A stretch of 64,000 nucleotides of DNA from positions 6,200,001 to 6,264,000 of the forward strand of contig JAGPXD010000002.1 in NCBI GenBank assembly GCA_020746995.1. Direction: 5' to 3'. Position 1 is the first letter of the stretch; every line of letters starts with the position of its first letter. This document shows, in pieces, positions 54,318 through 64,000 of the stretch. Source of the DNA: Plectosphaerella cucumerina (taxonomy: Eukaryota; Ascomycota; Sordariomycetes; Glomerellales; Plectosphaerellaceae). The notes below the pieces were generated by a model. It was given only the letters and a program-made list of their open reading frames with translations. It was not told the DNA's origin and did no database searches. A program made the translations under genes and the position numbers.

Positions 54318-55766
54318 TCACAGGTCCAGAAGGGCCTGGGCGCCGGGCTCGCTGCATACGTAGATGACGTCGTGCTCGTCGGAGAAGCCGTTGAACTTTG
54401 TGGCGGAGCACTTGGTGTAGGCGCCCATGTCCTCAAAGTAGAGCCAGTCGCCGACGTCGAGCTCGTGACCGAAGGAGATGGTCTCGGTGATGCGGTCGAT
54501 GCCGTCGCAGGTGGGGCCCCAGACCGAGTAGCGGGTGCCGCCCTGGCCCTCGGGGCAGGCGTTGGCGGCGGGGTGGTCGTAGAGGGTGCGGGCGCCGGTG
54601 CGGAGGACCTTGGCGACGGGATGCTGGTGGTCGAACATGATGCTGGAAAAGTTTCCGTAGAGGCCGTCGTTGACGTAGATCATGTAGCTCTTGCCGGCAT
54701 CGGCGGGGGCGGCGTCGGGCTGGGCGTCGACGGTGCGGCGGGCGATGATGTTGCAGGCGATGGTGAAGGCGGCCGAGACGTAGTAGCGTCCGGGCTCGGC
54801 GATGATGCTGACGTTGCTGCTGGATGGGAAGTACTCGTCCAGAGCGTCACGGAGCATCGCGGCCATGTCCTCAAAGGTGTCGCCGCAGAAACCGCCGCCG
54901 ACGTCGAGGGTCTTCATGTCGAAGCCGTAGCGGCGGGCCTGCTCAAAGACCTCGTAGGCGTCGTAGACGGCCTTGTAGAAGGCCATGGGGTCGGAGGCGC
55001 CAGAGCCGACGTGGAAGCTGACACCGACGACGTTGAGGCCGAGGTCCTTGGCGGTGGCGAGCAGACCGTCGGTGGTCTCCTTGGCGGCGCCGAACTTCAT
55101 GCTGAGGCGGCAGAGGCTGGACTCGTCGTCGGTCATGATGCGGAGGAAGAGCTCGGCCTCGGGGTAGAGCTTGGCGATCTTGTAGAGCTCGTCGGCGTTG
55201 TCAAAGGTCATCTGGCGGACGCCGTGGGCCTTGACGTAGCGGACGTACGAGTTTGTCTTGCAGGGCTGGGCGTAGATGATGCGCTCTGGGGCAAGGCCCA
55301 TGTTGAGGACCTGCTCGATCTCCCACTTGGAGGCGCAGTCGAAGCCGGTGCCGAGGGCCGCCAGCAGCTGGAGGATGCGCGGGTCGGGGTTGCACTTGAC
55401 GGCGTAGAAGGGCTTGACGCGGGGGAGGTTGCGCTTCCAGCGCATGTGCTGGCGGTAGACCTCGCCGAGGTCGGCCACGAAGAAGGTATCCTCCTCGCCG
55501 GGCTCGCACAGCTCGGTGTCAATGCTCTCGACGCGGTGGCGGAGAGCGTCACCGATGAGCTGGCGGGGGGTGGGCTGCTGCGCCAGCTGCTGCTGCTGCT
55601 GAGGGTGGACGTAGCCAGTGTCGTCGTTGCCGACGGGGGCTACATGGTGTTTGACGGGTGTTTCGCCGAAGCGATGAGCTTTGACGTTTAAAACGTCATG
55701 GTAGCTAACATCATAATTGATGGTAGCGGGGGCGAAGTGCTCAATGGCGGCCGTTGCAATTACCAT
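54318..55766 (-). CDS. SPE1: Ornithine decarboxylase
   Basis: One exon, 482 residues. PLP forms a Schiff base with Lys124 in PFYAVKCN; FHVGSGA and the glycine-rich DVGGGF bind the phosphate, IAEPGRYY follows, and the dimer-partner cysteine is in WGPTCDGID. It decarboxylates ornithine to putrescine, the first step of polyamine synthesis in the cytosol, and acts as a head-to-tail dimer. Fungal ODC is strongly regulated by polyamines at synthesis and by antizyme-driven degradation. A glutamine run (about 56-60) precedes the catalytic domain. The upstream leader is ATG-poor for at least 500 nt with one short uORF, which fits translational control (inference). Confidence 0.96.
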   Translation of the reverse strand: MVIATAAIEHFAPATINYDVSYHDVLNVKAHRFGETPVKHHVAPVGNDDTGYVHPQQQQQLAQQPTPRQLIGDALRHRVESIDTELCEPGEEDTFFVADLGEVYRQHMRWKRNLPRVKPFYAVKCNPDPRILQLLAALGTGFDCASKWEIEQVLNMGLAPERIIYAQPCKTNSYVRYVKAHGVRQMTFDNADELYKIAKLYPEAELFLRIMTDDESSLCRLSMKFGAAKETTDGLLATAKDLGLNVVGVSFHVGSGASDPMAFYKAVYDAYEVFEQARRYGFDMKTLDVGGGFCGDTFEDMAAMLRDALDEYFPSSSNVSIIAEPGRYYVSAAFTIACNIIARRTVDAQPDAAPADAGKSYMIYVNDGLYGNFSSIMFDHQHPVAKVLRTGARTLYDHPAANACPEGQGGTRYSVWGPTCDGIDRITETISFGHELDVGDWLYFEDMGAYTKCSATKFNGFSDEHDVIYVCSEPGAQALLDL

Positions 55767-58544
55767 AGCACAGGCTATGCGAGGGGATCCGGGTTGAGGG
55801 TTGGTTGGGTGGTTGTCGACGTGGGAGTCGTCGGCGAGAGTTGGCGAGAAAGGGGTGATGTGATGTTGATTTGTTTTCCTGGGACGCGCAAGCGGGTCTT
55901 AGGGGGGTCGGAAGCGATAGCAGGAAGTTCCTTCGGCTATCTGGCGAGGCCTCCTCGACTCTCCCTCGTGCAGAGGAAGAGGCGCTGCCGTTGTCCTATG
56001 CGGCAGCTGGTCGGGCTGTTCGTTGAAGTGAGGGAAGTGGTTGGGCCAAGTGTCGGACCCGAAGAGGATGTCGTGGATGAGCTTAGGCGACCTCAGAAGA
56101 AGGTGGGGGGATGTTGTTGACGATGTGGAAGGTCTTGCGGACGCTGAAATCTTGGTCACTGACGAAGGTCACGGCCGCGGGAGCCGTGTTGGAGGCGGTG
56201 CCTTTGAGCGACCAAAGGCGAAGTCGGGATTGGGGAAGAACGGAATCTTCGCCAACGGGAAGATCTGGAGAGGTAGAGTGTTAGTGGAGGCTCGGTTGGG
56301 TCATGTTTGGTTGGCCAGCGGGTGATTGCGTATCGGTTCGAGGGGTTGGTAACGAGGTAGGTAGGTTGGTAGGGTAAGAGTCGGGGCTCGCTTGGGAGAT
56401 GCGCCACAACTTGACGCGGTGTTTTATGGCAGCTGACAGGCAGAAGGAGCCGGTATTTCACCAAGCGACTTTCGTGCCTTCCGGCCGAGTTTTCTCGTTC
56501 TCGCTGGATCAAGCTTGATGCCGAGTGATACCGAGTCCTTCGACTCTGTTTTCGAGGCGCTTCTCGTTCGTGTGCGGGAAAAGGGCGGCGTCGAGGGGGT
56601 GGCGGGGCAGGTGGCCGTGTCTCGTGATTTTCTTCAAGCGGAACTTACCCTGAGAGGTTGTGGTTTTTTTTTTGGGCTCGAAACGAGCAGAAGGCGTGAT
56701 TGAAGGTGCAGATGCTGTAGACGTGCTGAAGCTTGCTGTTGCGCGAGGTTGCGGGAGCGGTGAGGGTGCTGCGATCGGGAAAGGGGCGTCGTGTTCGCGG
56801 GGGGTGGAGGGGAGTCGTAGGTTTTTATTCGGGCCAGGGCCAAAATCTGCATCGGGCTGGTGCCGAGCTTCCAGTGCCTGCCTGTCTTCCAATGCCAACT
56901 TAAATTTGGTAAGCACTCGAACCCGACTTGACGCTGAAGGTTTATTATTAGCGGGGCCCTAGGCCCCCTTCCCAGTGGACGCAGCGCTGAACACTGCTGG
57001 CGGACTGGCCGGTCTGGGCCTCATCATCATCGCCCCTGCCCGGAAGGCACCAAAGCGGGTGGAAGAAGTGGGGACCTGTGGAGGCCCCGCGGCCCCTCCG
57101 TGGATGTGCACCCGCTGCCCTGAACCGCCTGCCCGCCTGCCCGGCCTAAAAGTCACCGGTGTTTGTTCCATTTCTGCCCACCACACAGATTTTTCGCCCA
57201 CCTCGACGGAGGACACGACAACCACCTCGGCATCCCCTTGTACCTTGCCACCGCTCTTTCGCCCCAAGGATACTTGTTCATGATGCGCGGCCCCCCCTTG
57301 GCTGCGTCCAACTTTTCGCGCCTGTTCCTGGGGCCTGTGACGAAGGCCGGCTTTTGGTACCCAATCGCCGATGGCCCTGGGCCATCCGCCTTCCTCACTA
57401 CGGTTGTACTACTGCGCCCTGGACCCAGATCGCTCCCCCGGCTCTCCCCACCACGACTGCCAGCGAGCAGCACGCGAGCGACGCTGGCGGGCGGGTCGTC
57501 CTCTTCGTTGGATGAGGTCGTTGTCAATGCTCACCGTCGTGTCGAAGCCCTGCTCGACTGGGTGGCCTCACTTTGGGGAGGGAGCGGTCAGAACTGCCTG
57601 TTGCAGGGGACTGAGTCGGCCATGCTGAGGCGAAGCAGGGCGGCATCGTCGGTGTCAATGGCAAGAGACTGAGCACGCCACCCAAAGGCCAATGCTGGGA
57701 GCTTCCGTTCAGTCAGACCGCAAGTCTCCCTCCCAACCTCTCGCACCGACCACGAGCTCCATACTCGTACCCAGGCTGCTGCCAGCCTCCAAGCTCCCTC
57801 CGACGCGTCGCCCAAACGGCTCACCCGCAGCTCGGCAGACATCGGGAAATCCCTCATTCAAGCTTCCGGGACGCCTTGACTTCGGTCCGTCTCTCGTCAA
57901 TGCTTTCGCTGGTGTATCGGTAGCAGGCGGCCTCTGACACGGCAGTGCTGTGGTCACACCGCTGCTACTCGTAGGCATCTCGCCCGGGACAGCCTCCTTG
58001 TGAGAAAGCAGGGAATGGTCCTCGGGCTTGAAGGAGATGTCTGATGCGCCGTCGCCCCGCCCAGAGGCGCGCCGGCCGATCGCGAACCCGGGTGGCGATC
58101 GGGAGTGGTTGGATGACCGGGCCGAGAGTCCCCGACCATCAAGAGTTTACCACGGACCGAACCGTCTGCAACGTGGTGTTCAGAAAGCTGCTGATGTATT
58201 ATTTCTAGCTTTCTTCGTCCCGGCTCGCTACTATCGCACGTACATCCTTTTCGTTCTCTCGATTTTACCTCGTACACGAACATGGTGTCGGGCAACAATG
58301 TGACAGATGCTGCTGGGGTTCAAGCTTGTTATGGATCGTGCATCAAGCAAATCCACAACCAAGTCTCAGCATCCACTGTTACATGTTGATCCCGACACTG
58401 ACATCACACATGCTATTTTGGCCCTCTTCAGTTTTCCGTTTCAGGGACAGGCACTTATTCGGTGACTTCCTGACAGCGCGCTTGCGAGCGTCCGTTGCGA
58501 CGGCTTGGGTTAGGTCAAACCACGGCGCGCAACGTCTCTCAGCC
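55767..58544. other. Long intergenic region upstream of ornithine decarboxylase
   Basis: 2.8 kb, the largest gap in the window. The first 500-700 bp are probably the ODC leader and promoter. A plus-strand ORF of 130 codons (57280-57672) overlaps other ORFs on both strands and has no recognisable domain, so no gene is called. An A/T homopolymer occurs near 56664-56673. Confidence 0.5.
56281..56304 (-). promoter_or_regulatory. Short uORF in the ODC leader
   Basis: On the minus strand an ATG at 56304 opens a seven-codon frame (MTQPSLH) ending in TAA, 514 nt upstream of the ODC start codon. It is the only ATG on that strand between 55767 and about 56850. Whether it lies inside the mature leader depends on the unknown transcription start. 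Confidence 0.4.
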
Positions 58545-60086
58545 TCAGAGCTCTGCGTGGGCAGCCAGCAGTCGCTTAAGCTCACGCAGAGTGTCGGCGC
58601 TCATGGTCACGTTGACTGCGCCCTCGAACCCGTTGGACGTGGCAACGTCGGGGTTCGGGTAGTACCAGGATGCGATGGCAATAATCGCATACACAACCTA
58701 TCTTCGTCAGCATCAACAACATGGCCCAGAGAGACAAGGTACTCACCACCAGCAGTGCTCCCTCAAGCCAGTTGGACTCGCCGTCGCGCAGGAAGTTTCC
58801 GACGACCAGGATGGACAGCACCAGCAGGCAGACCATGAAGATCTCAAAGTTGAGGTCCATGGGCTTGCCCAGCGCCCAGCCGATGAGGACCACCAGGGGC
58901 CCGTTGAAGAGAGCCGTCTGGATGGACGGGCCGAGGCAGTGGTACAGAGCGACGTTGATGACGCCGTCTGCTTCTCGTCAGCATCTATGCAGCACATCCA
59001 GGATACAAGTCACTCACCCCAGGCCTCATCAATGGCCGTCAGGTGCTCGGCCGCCTTCTCAACCAGCGGCAGCAGGATAAGACCGAGGAACTGGTCGGGT
59101 ACGCCGCTCTCAACGACGTGCTCGATCTTCTCAACCAGGAACACCAGCAGCAGCGTGACCAGCGTCAGCGAAATGACGATAGCCACGATGGCCTCGGTCA
59201 TGGTGAACTTTGGCTTCTCCATGTCAGCGCCGCGGTCTGCATCGCGGTGCTCGTCGTGCTCGATGACCTCGTCGAACAGGCTGTGCTGGCTGCTGGCCTG
59301 GTACCAGATGTACAAGCCAAAAGCGATGATCAGGGCAATAGACGTGGCCTGGCTGATGCGCAGCACGTCTTCCTGCAGCTTCCCGACGGTGAAGCGCTCG
59401 TGCAGCAGGCCGAAGCCGGGGAATTCAATGATCGTCTCCGACTTGAGAGCCGAGTAAAAGGCGCTGGGGATGAGCAGGCCAAAGGCGGCGACGAGCAACA
59501 GACCCGTGCCAACCTCCGACACGATGGGATGGAAGCGCTGGCTCGCCTGGCGCAGGCCGCCGAAGAAGAAGCAAAGGCCGAGACAGAGCAGGAGGTTGGT
59601 CAGGATGCTGCCGAGGATGGCGGCCTGGATGATGGGGATTAGGTTGCCATCTTCGGTCTCGGGCTTGCCAGGGCCGGGGCCGACGTGCACGGGCGTCTCG
59701 TGTTTGACGATGAGGATGGTGAAGAGGATGATTTCGATGATGGAGCCAAAGGTCGTCTCGATGAGGATGCCGGCGACCTTGGGCATCTTGCGGGCGAACT
59801 CCTGGCCGGCGAAGCCGAGTAGGTTGGCCGTGGGGATGACGGCGATGTAGGCGATGGCAAACTTCCACAGGTGCAGGCCGGGCAGAAATTGCAGGATGAA
59901 GGCGACGGGGACGACGGGCCAGAGCACGTTGACGAGCATAGAGGCGGTACAGGAGCTTCGCCAGAGGACGGCGAGGAAGTGACGGATGTGGAAGCCGGAG
60001 CGGCCGCTCTCGCCCTCGTCATGGTGCTCGCCGTGATGCGGGAGCAGCGGCGCCGACTCGCCGCTACCGTGGTTGTTCGAAGGCAT
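58545..60086 (-). CDS. Cation/proton exchanger of the CAX (CaCA) family
   Basis: Three exons (60086-59018, 58967-58747, 58697-58545) give 480 residues with about ten membrane segments and a hydrophilic acidic loop in the middle (EHDEHRDADRGAD). The two CaCA alpha-repeats are at about 107-120 (ETTFGSIIEI) and 338-380 (VEKAAEHLTAIDEAW, then GPSIQTALF). The overall layout is that of vacuolar Ca2+/H+ exchangers such as Vcx1, but the usual GN-x-x-E and GNAAEH signatures are altered (GSIIE and EKAAEH). It probably moves Ca2+ or another cation into the vacuole in exchange for protons; the ion is uncertain. It may belong to a distinct fungal CAX branch. Confidence 0.88.
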
Positions 60087-60867
60087 CTTGCTGGCTGGCT
60101 GCTACTGCTGCCGTGCTTCTTGAGATACAGGTTCAGCAGGTTCGCCAAGTATTACGACCGAAAGGTGAAGGAGAGGAGAGATGAAAGCTTCCCCTCACCG
60201 GTCTTATACCTCCGCGGGCTTGCTTCAAGTTGACCAACCACCCGCTCGACCTGACACCCCCGGACGGCTCGAGGTGGCGGAGCAGCCAGGCTAGGCCAAA
60301 CTCTGCTCGCCCCGGGGCAACTGGGCCTCTGTCCCACGTTCCATTGACGCTCAGCTTGGCAGGGGTTTGGCTGGCATTGGGACGCGATGAGGTCAGTGTT
60401 TCTGCTGGCTTGGGGGGAGAAAAGCAGGAATTGGGTGGCCTTTGGAGGTGGTTGCAGCCGCCCGATCGGCAGATGGATGCATCATGATCGCGTGCACACC
60501 ACCTACTTTGCAGCTGCGTTGACTTGCAGAGATGCTTCAACCCATGCATCGTCGCCAGCATGCTTTTTCAGATTGATTCAGTCCCGTCGCCGACCGCAAT
60601 GGCTTGACTATTGCCCAAAGGAGTTGGTGTTCGAGATGGTCGCTGCATTTCTGGCGACAGCTCCATCCCTCACGAATATACCTATCGACCACCTCGCAAC
60701 TTGGAAGAAGCAAGACGAGCTAATTATGAAGTCTCATGTCCTCCTACTGCGGGCTGGGTGTCAGAGTTCATATTGAACTCCTTAAGATTCGCGGCTCTGG
60801 TCTCTTTTTCACGTCGAGTCTCACTTCTAATGCAGCATGGTCAAGGGTCGGCAAGCCAGGTGTCGCC
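60087..60867. other. Intergenic region, CAX gene promoter
   Basis: 781 bp between the CAX start and the HET-gene stop. Nothing recognised. Confidence 0.5.
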
Positions 60868-63375
60868 CTACATGATCTCCCAGTTGACATCGCTCACCGG
60901 CGGCATCTCTCCCCGACTGATGCTGAAGCGCCCAATCTTGGTCAGATACCGCCTGTCCCAAGCTCCCCAGGCAATCTCCTCGAGGATGACGCCGTGCACC
61001 GTCTCGCCAGACTTGTACAGGGCCACGGCATACAGCCGTCGCCACCACAGCGTCAGTACCTTGAGCAGGTCCAGCATATCGTCGACGTTATCTTGGAAGG
61101 AGAAGTAAAAAGGCGGGTGGTCAACCTCCATCGCCGTCGCGCAGTCGACCCAGGCGCGCTTTGGAGGACCGGAAGCCTCCGGCGTGTCCCTCGAGGTCAT
61201 GACCACTCCCGCCTGCCGCACCGACACGCTCCCATCGCCGTTGATGATCCAGGTAGCCACCGAGGGGTGATCCTCCCGAACGACGGAGCTGAGCGACGGG
61301 CTCATGGTCACTCGGCCGCCCCAGCCCGGGTCCCTTGCCACGGGGAGCATGGTGCCCTCACACAGCCGGCGGAGCCAGATGGCGAGAAGCGGGCGGACGG
61401 GCCTACGCCGTGGCGGCACGCGGGACATTGTGTCGTAAAAAGGCGCGCCCAGGGCGGCGGCCGCCTCGCGGAGGAACTCGAGAGGATACATGTCGTGTAC
61501 AAAGACGGAAGGCTCCAGTCCCGCGGCGAGGTTGTCGCGGTACCAGCCCGTCACGCCAAGGGCGGACATGACGGCCGGGGCGCGGTTGCGAGACGAGCAC
61601 TGACGCAGGTTGGCATTGACCAGGACAGCCATGGGCGAGGCGGTGCTGAGGGCGTTGTCGAGGCCGGTGATGCCCTGCACGTCGAGTAGATCCCTGACGG
61701 CGGGCGGGTAGGAGGGGTCGTTGCGGCCGGCGCCGAAGTCGGGGGCTGGACGGGCCATGAGGGCGCGGCGGTAGGCGAGGTCGTCGCTCAGCGGGACGTC
61801 GGCGGGGGCTTCATTCCAGAGATACAGCTTTACGTCGTTGGCAAAGTCCATGAGGGAGCGAAGCGGTACCGGGGCGCCCCATCTGTCGGTGAGAAGCTCC
61901 CAGGTACGTGAGCAGAGCTCGAGATCCGGGCACAGGGCACACTCTTGCAGGGTCCAGAGGGAGGAGAACCAGGTACAGGGCTCTACGCCGGCGACGTCTC
62001 CTGTGCTACCATCATGGCCTTCGATGCGGGATATCAGCTCGGCGCGAACTGACGCAGCGGCGACGGCATCGGCGAGGGAGGCCTTGATGAGGTTGGCGTC
62101 TCTCGTGGATGTGGCGAGGAGGTACCGCAAGCCGAGCCACTCGAGGGCAGCGCGGACGCCATGCCAGGACTCTACGTCGTGGAGCCAGGCGACACAGTGG
62201 GTTGCGCCGCGGAAGATGGAGGCCTGGTTGGCGATCTCGAGGCGGGCGCGCTCCCCGCGGTCCTGGGGGATGCAGAACAGGTCGAGCCAGACGTAGCGGG
62301 AGCCGAGGCGGGGGAGCTTGTCGGGGAGAGAGCGCACGTCGTAGAGCTTGTTCTCCGGGACGGGCCAGGGGACGCCAGGAACGGGGGCGTCGGTGCGGGT
62401 GCGCCAGCGGCCCCAGGTGTGGCTCACGCAGAGGTATGGCGGGCGGGAGGGGAGGTCGGAGACGGTGATGGTGCGGCGCTCCTGGGTGTCCCAGAGGTGG
62501 TAAGGCCCGACGGCGAGGTCGGCCGAGTCAAGGGCGGTCGGGGCGGCGGACCAGTCGATGCGACCCGGGTACGGGGGTGATGTGTCCGATGGGTTCCGGG
62601 CGATGGCGGTGTAAGCGATGCGCTGGAGGAGGCACTGGGAGGCTGTGAGACGGCGGACGATCTGGAGGTTCTTGACGCTCGAGGGGACGTGGGGGTACCA
62701 TGTCCGGGGATGCATCTCGGAGAGGAAGAGGCCGAAGCAGGATGAGTGGTAGAGCGAGGCGTCGGTCATGGTCTCCGGCCCGGAAGCCTTGCGGGCCTCG
62801 AGGGGGTCGTCTCGGGTCTCGACGGCTACGCGGGCGTCGATGAATGACTTTGCGGCGGCAGGTAGGGAGGGGTCGCAGTAGGCGGCCGTCCACCAGGCTT
62901 CGAGGAGGGCGAGGGAAGCGGCCTGGGGACGGCTGAGGCTCGCGGCGAAGGAGGTGTCAGAGTGATAGAGGTTGCGCAGCTCGGCCCAGTCGGCGACGGC
63001 GGCGGCCCAGCCCCAGAGGCGGCGCTCCGGGTCCGGGTCTGGGCGGCCGAGGTACCGGGATAGATGGACGGCGAGGGGCGCCAGGGGCCACTCGTCATCG
63101 GAGGGGGAGGAGGGCGGCCGGGCGAGTTCGGCATCTGTGAAGCGGCGCTCGCGCTCGACGGCGTCTTGCCAGGGGAGGCGGGGGGTGTTTTCGTGCTGGC
63201 GCCGGGCTTCGAGGACATCGTAGTCATCATAGATGGTAGCCATGAGGGCACCCCAGTCGGGGGAGAGGTGGTAGGGGACGGCTTGGTCGCGGCCGTGGAG
63301 GCGGTCGGCGAGCCATGTCTCCAGACGAGCCGTGGTTGTGGCTGCGACCGTGGCCTCGGCCCCGGGACTGGCCAT
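60868..63375 (-). CDS. HET-domain (heterokaryon incompatibility) protein
   Basis: A single exon of 835 residues. The HET domain lies at about 312-460 with its three signatures: YLCVSHTWGRW, YVWLDLFCIPQD and the following THCVAWLHDVESW. The N-terminal 300 residues and the C-terminal half have no recognised domain and no membrane segment. HET proteins trigger cell death after fusion of genetically different hyphae, and the domain is TIR-like in fold; many paralogs have no proven role. No second incompatibility gene lies beside it: the neighbours are the CAX exchanger and tRNA-Pro. Such genes are polymorphic and often strain-specific. Confidence 0.9.
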   Translation of the reverse strand: MASPGAEATVAATTTARLETWLADRLHGRDQAVPYHLSPDWGALMATIYDDYDVLEARRQHENTPRLPWQDAVERERRFTDAELARPPSSPSDDEWPLAPLAVHLSRYLGRPDPDPERRLWGWAAAVADWAELRNLYHSDTSFAASLSRPQAASLALLEAWWTAAYCDPSLPAAAKSFIDARVAVETRDDPLEARKASGPETMTDASLYHSSCFGLFLSEMHPRTWYPHVPSSVKNLQIVRRLTASQCLLQRIAYTAIARNPSDTSPPYPGRIDWSAAPTALDSADLAVGPYHLWDTQERRTITVSDLPSRPPYLCVSHTWGRWRTRTDAPVPGVPWPVPENKLYDVRSLPDKLPRLGSRYVWLDLFCIPQDRGERARLEIANQASIFRGATHCVAWLHDVESWHGVRAALEWLGLRYLLATSTRDANLIKASLADAVAAASVRAELISRIEGHDGSTGDVAGVEPCTWFSSLWTLQECALCPDLELCSRTWELLTDRWGAPVPLRSLMDFANDVKLYLWNEAPADVPLSDDLAYRRALMARPAPDFGAGRNDPSYPPAVRDLLDVQGITGLDNALSTASPMAVLVNANLRQCSSRNRAPAVMSALGVTGWYRDNLAAGLEPSVFVHDMYPLEFLREAAAALGAPFYDTMSRVPPRRRPVRPLLAIWLRRLCEGTMLPVARDPGWGGRVTMSPSLSSVVREDHPSVATWIINGDGSVSVRQAGVVMTSRDTPEASGPPKRAWVDCATAMEVDHPPFYFSFQDNVDDMLDLLKVLTLWWRRLYAVALYKSGETVHGVILEEIAWGAWDRRYLTKIGRFSISRGEMPPVSDVNWEIM

Positions 63376-63874
63376 GTTGGAGTGATGGATGGTGATGGGA
63401 TGGGGTTTGGCTGCAGGCCTGATGTCGGTATGAAGCTGGTGTTATCAGCACCAGCACCTAGCCCAATCACGACAGCATCGGGGGTTGCGATCGTCGTGGG
63501 GGCCGGACCGACACGACGAGGGCACAGGTTGAGCACGGGCAGGCATTTGGTAGTCCTCTCCGAGGAAGACGAAAAGTCGGTGAGGAGAAAGGTACTACAA
63601 ATTCTGTCTCTAGATAACGTCTCTGTACTCTCAAGCTTGAAGCCCTTGACGAGCGAACTTGAACGTAGTGACGTATATTGGACTGAAACAGCATCAACAT
63701 CTCACAGCACCAACTTGGGCAGCGCAAGATAACCCAGTAATTAGTCTCATGGTAAGACGAACAGACACTTGGAAAGAGTAAACAGGCACTAAGAAGCAAA
63801 ACATCTGACAGGCTCTCAGTCTGCTTGAACGGTAACTTCTTCACAAGTAACACAGCCAAAAAGATGATGACGTG
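63376..63874. other. Intergenic region, HET gene promoter
   Basis: 499 bp between the HET start codon and the tRNA. Apart from the tRNA terminator nothing is recognised. Confidence 0.5.
63858..63862 (-). terminator. Pol III terminator of tRNA-Pro
   Basis: Five T residues on the minus strand, 12 nt after the tRNA 3' end; the expected Pol III stop signal. Confidence 0.7.
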
Positions 63875-63966
63875 GGCGCCATCCGGGGATTGAACCCGGG
63901 ACCTCTCGCAAGCAATGCTTCAGGGTGTGACCCTAAGCGAGAATCATACCACTAGACCAACGGCGC
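63875..63966 (-). tRNA. tRNA-Pro(AGG) with a 20-nt intron
   Basis: On the minus strand the cloverleaf closes: acceptor GCGCCGT pairs with ATGGCGC (one G-T), anticodon stem CTCGC/GCGAG, T stem CCGGG/CCCGG. The internal promoter boxes are TGGTCTAGTGG (A box) and GGTTCAATCC (B box). The anticodon AGG is at 63932-63934, and an intron of about 20 nt (63911-63930) follows one base after it, the standard nuclear position. The mature tRNA would be 72 nt before CCA addition. Confidence 0.9.
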
Positions 63967-64000
63967 GTTTGACGATATCCCTGATTGTGACCAGGGGCCG

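Noticed and set aside
54216..55691. 491-codon plus-strand ORF
   Set aside because: Antisense to ornithine decarboxylase; no recognisable family.
56509..56916. 135-codon minus-strand ORF upstream of ODC
   Set aside because: It has no ATG at its start (begins at GTG) and no domain.
1..64000. CRISPR array, prophage, rRNA genes or complete transposon
   Set aside because: Looked for on both strands and not seen; the gene structure is that of a fungal nuclear chromosome.

Overview
The window reads as nuclear DNA of a filamentous ascomycete (Pezizomycotina, probably a Sordariomycete; the class is inferred). Most genes carry short GT-AG introns of about 45-115 nt, often with a CTRAC/CTNAC branch site. 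Coding third positions are strongly G/C, which produces many long but false antisense ORFs. The gene set includes fungus-typical families: Zn2Cys6 regulators, a HET-domain protein, a Clr5-domain protein, an SRPK-like kinase and a dispersed tRNA-Pro with an intron. There is no sign of a virus, a plasmid or an intact transposon. Gene models were spliced by hand, and most multi-exon models close exactly in frame.

Left part (1-7.5 kb): a GNAT acetyltransferase, then a small accessory block. The block is a Zn2Cys6 regulator divergent from an NmrA/isoflavone-reductase-like protein, followed by a short ORF with a putative signal peptide and an MDR-type quinone oxidoreductase. The divergent promoter holds an 18-bp perfect palindrome centred on CGGCCG and a second copy of its half, so this may be a small self-regulated cluster.

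Middle-left (7.5-25.1 kb): a proline-rich SPRY protein, the Sac1 phosphoinositide phosphatase, a Rab5/Vps21 GTPase, a full-length ABCB transporter, a second Zn2Cys6 regulator, the cristae organiser MIC60, and folylpolyglutamate synthase with an apparent in-frame mitochondrial presequence.

Accessory pocket (25.4-28.9 kb): an SRPK-like kinase whose frame is intact except for one mutated splice donor at the catalytic loop, and a three-knuckle CCHC protein flanked at a distance by a 27-bp near-palindromic direct repeat.

Middle-right (28.9-48.6 kb): cytochrome-type D-lactate dehydrogenase, a Clr5 protein with a previously unnamed internal duplication, a crotonase-family protein, a BCS1-like AAA ATPase, the TFIIIC subunit Sfc1/tau95, the PP2A B56 subunit (Rts1), an SR-rich CID-domain protein, and a DUF4748-like small membrane protein built from tiny exons.

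Right part (48.6-64 kb): a WD-repeat/inositol-5-phosphatase fusion, ornithine decarboxylase with a long ATG-poor leader and one short uORF, a cation/proton exchanger with non-canonical alpha-repeat motifs, a HET-domain protein, and tRNA-Pro(AGG). Several genes concern organelle membranes, phosphoinositides or mitochondria, but there is no evidence that these housekeeping genes form a functional cluster.
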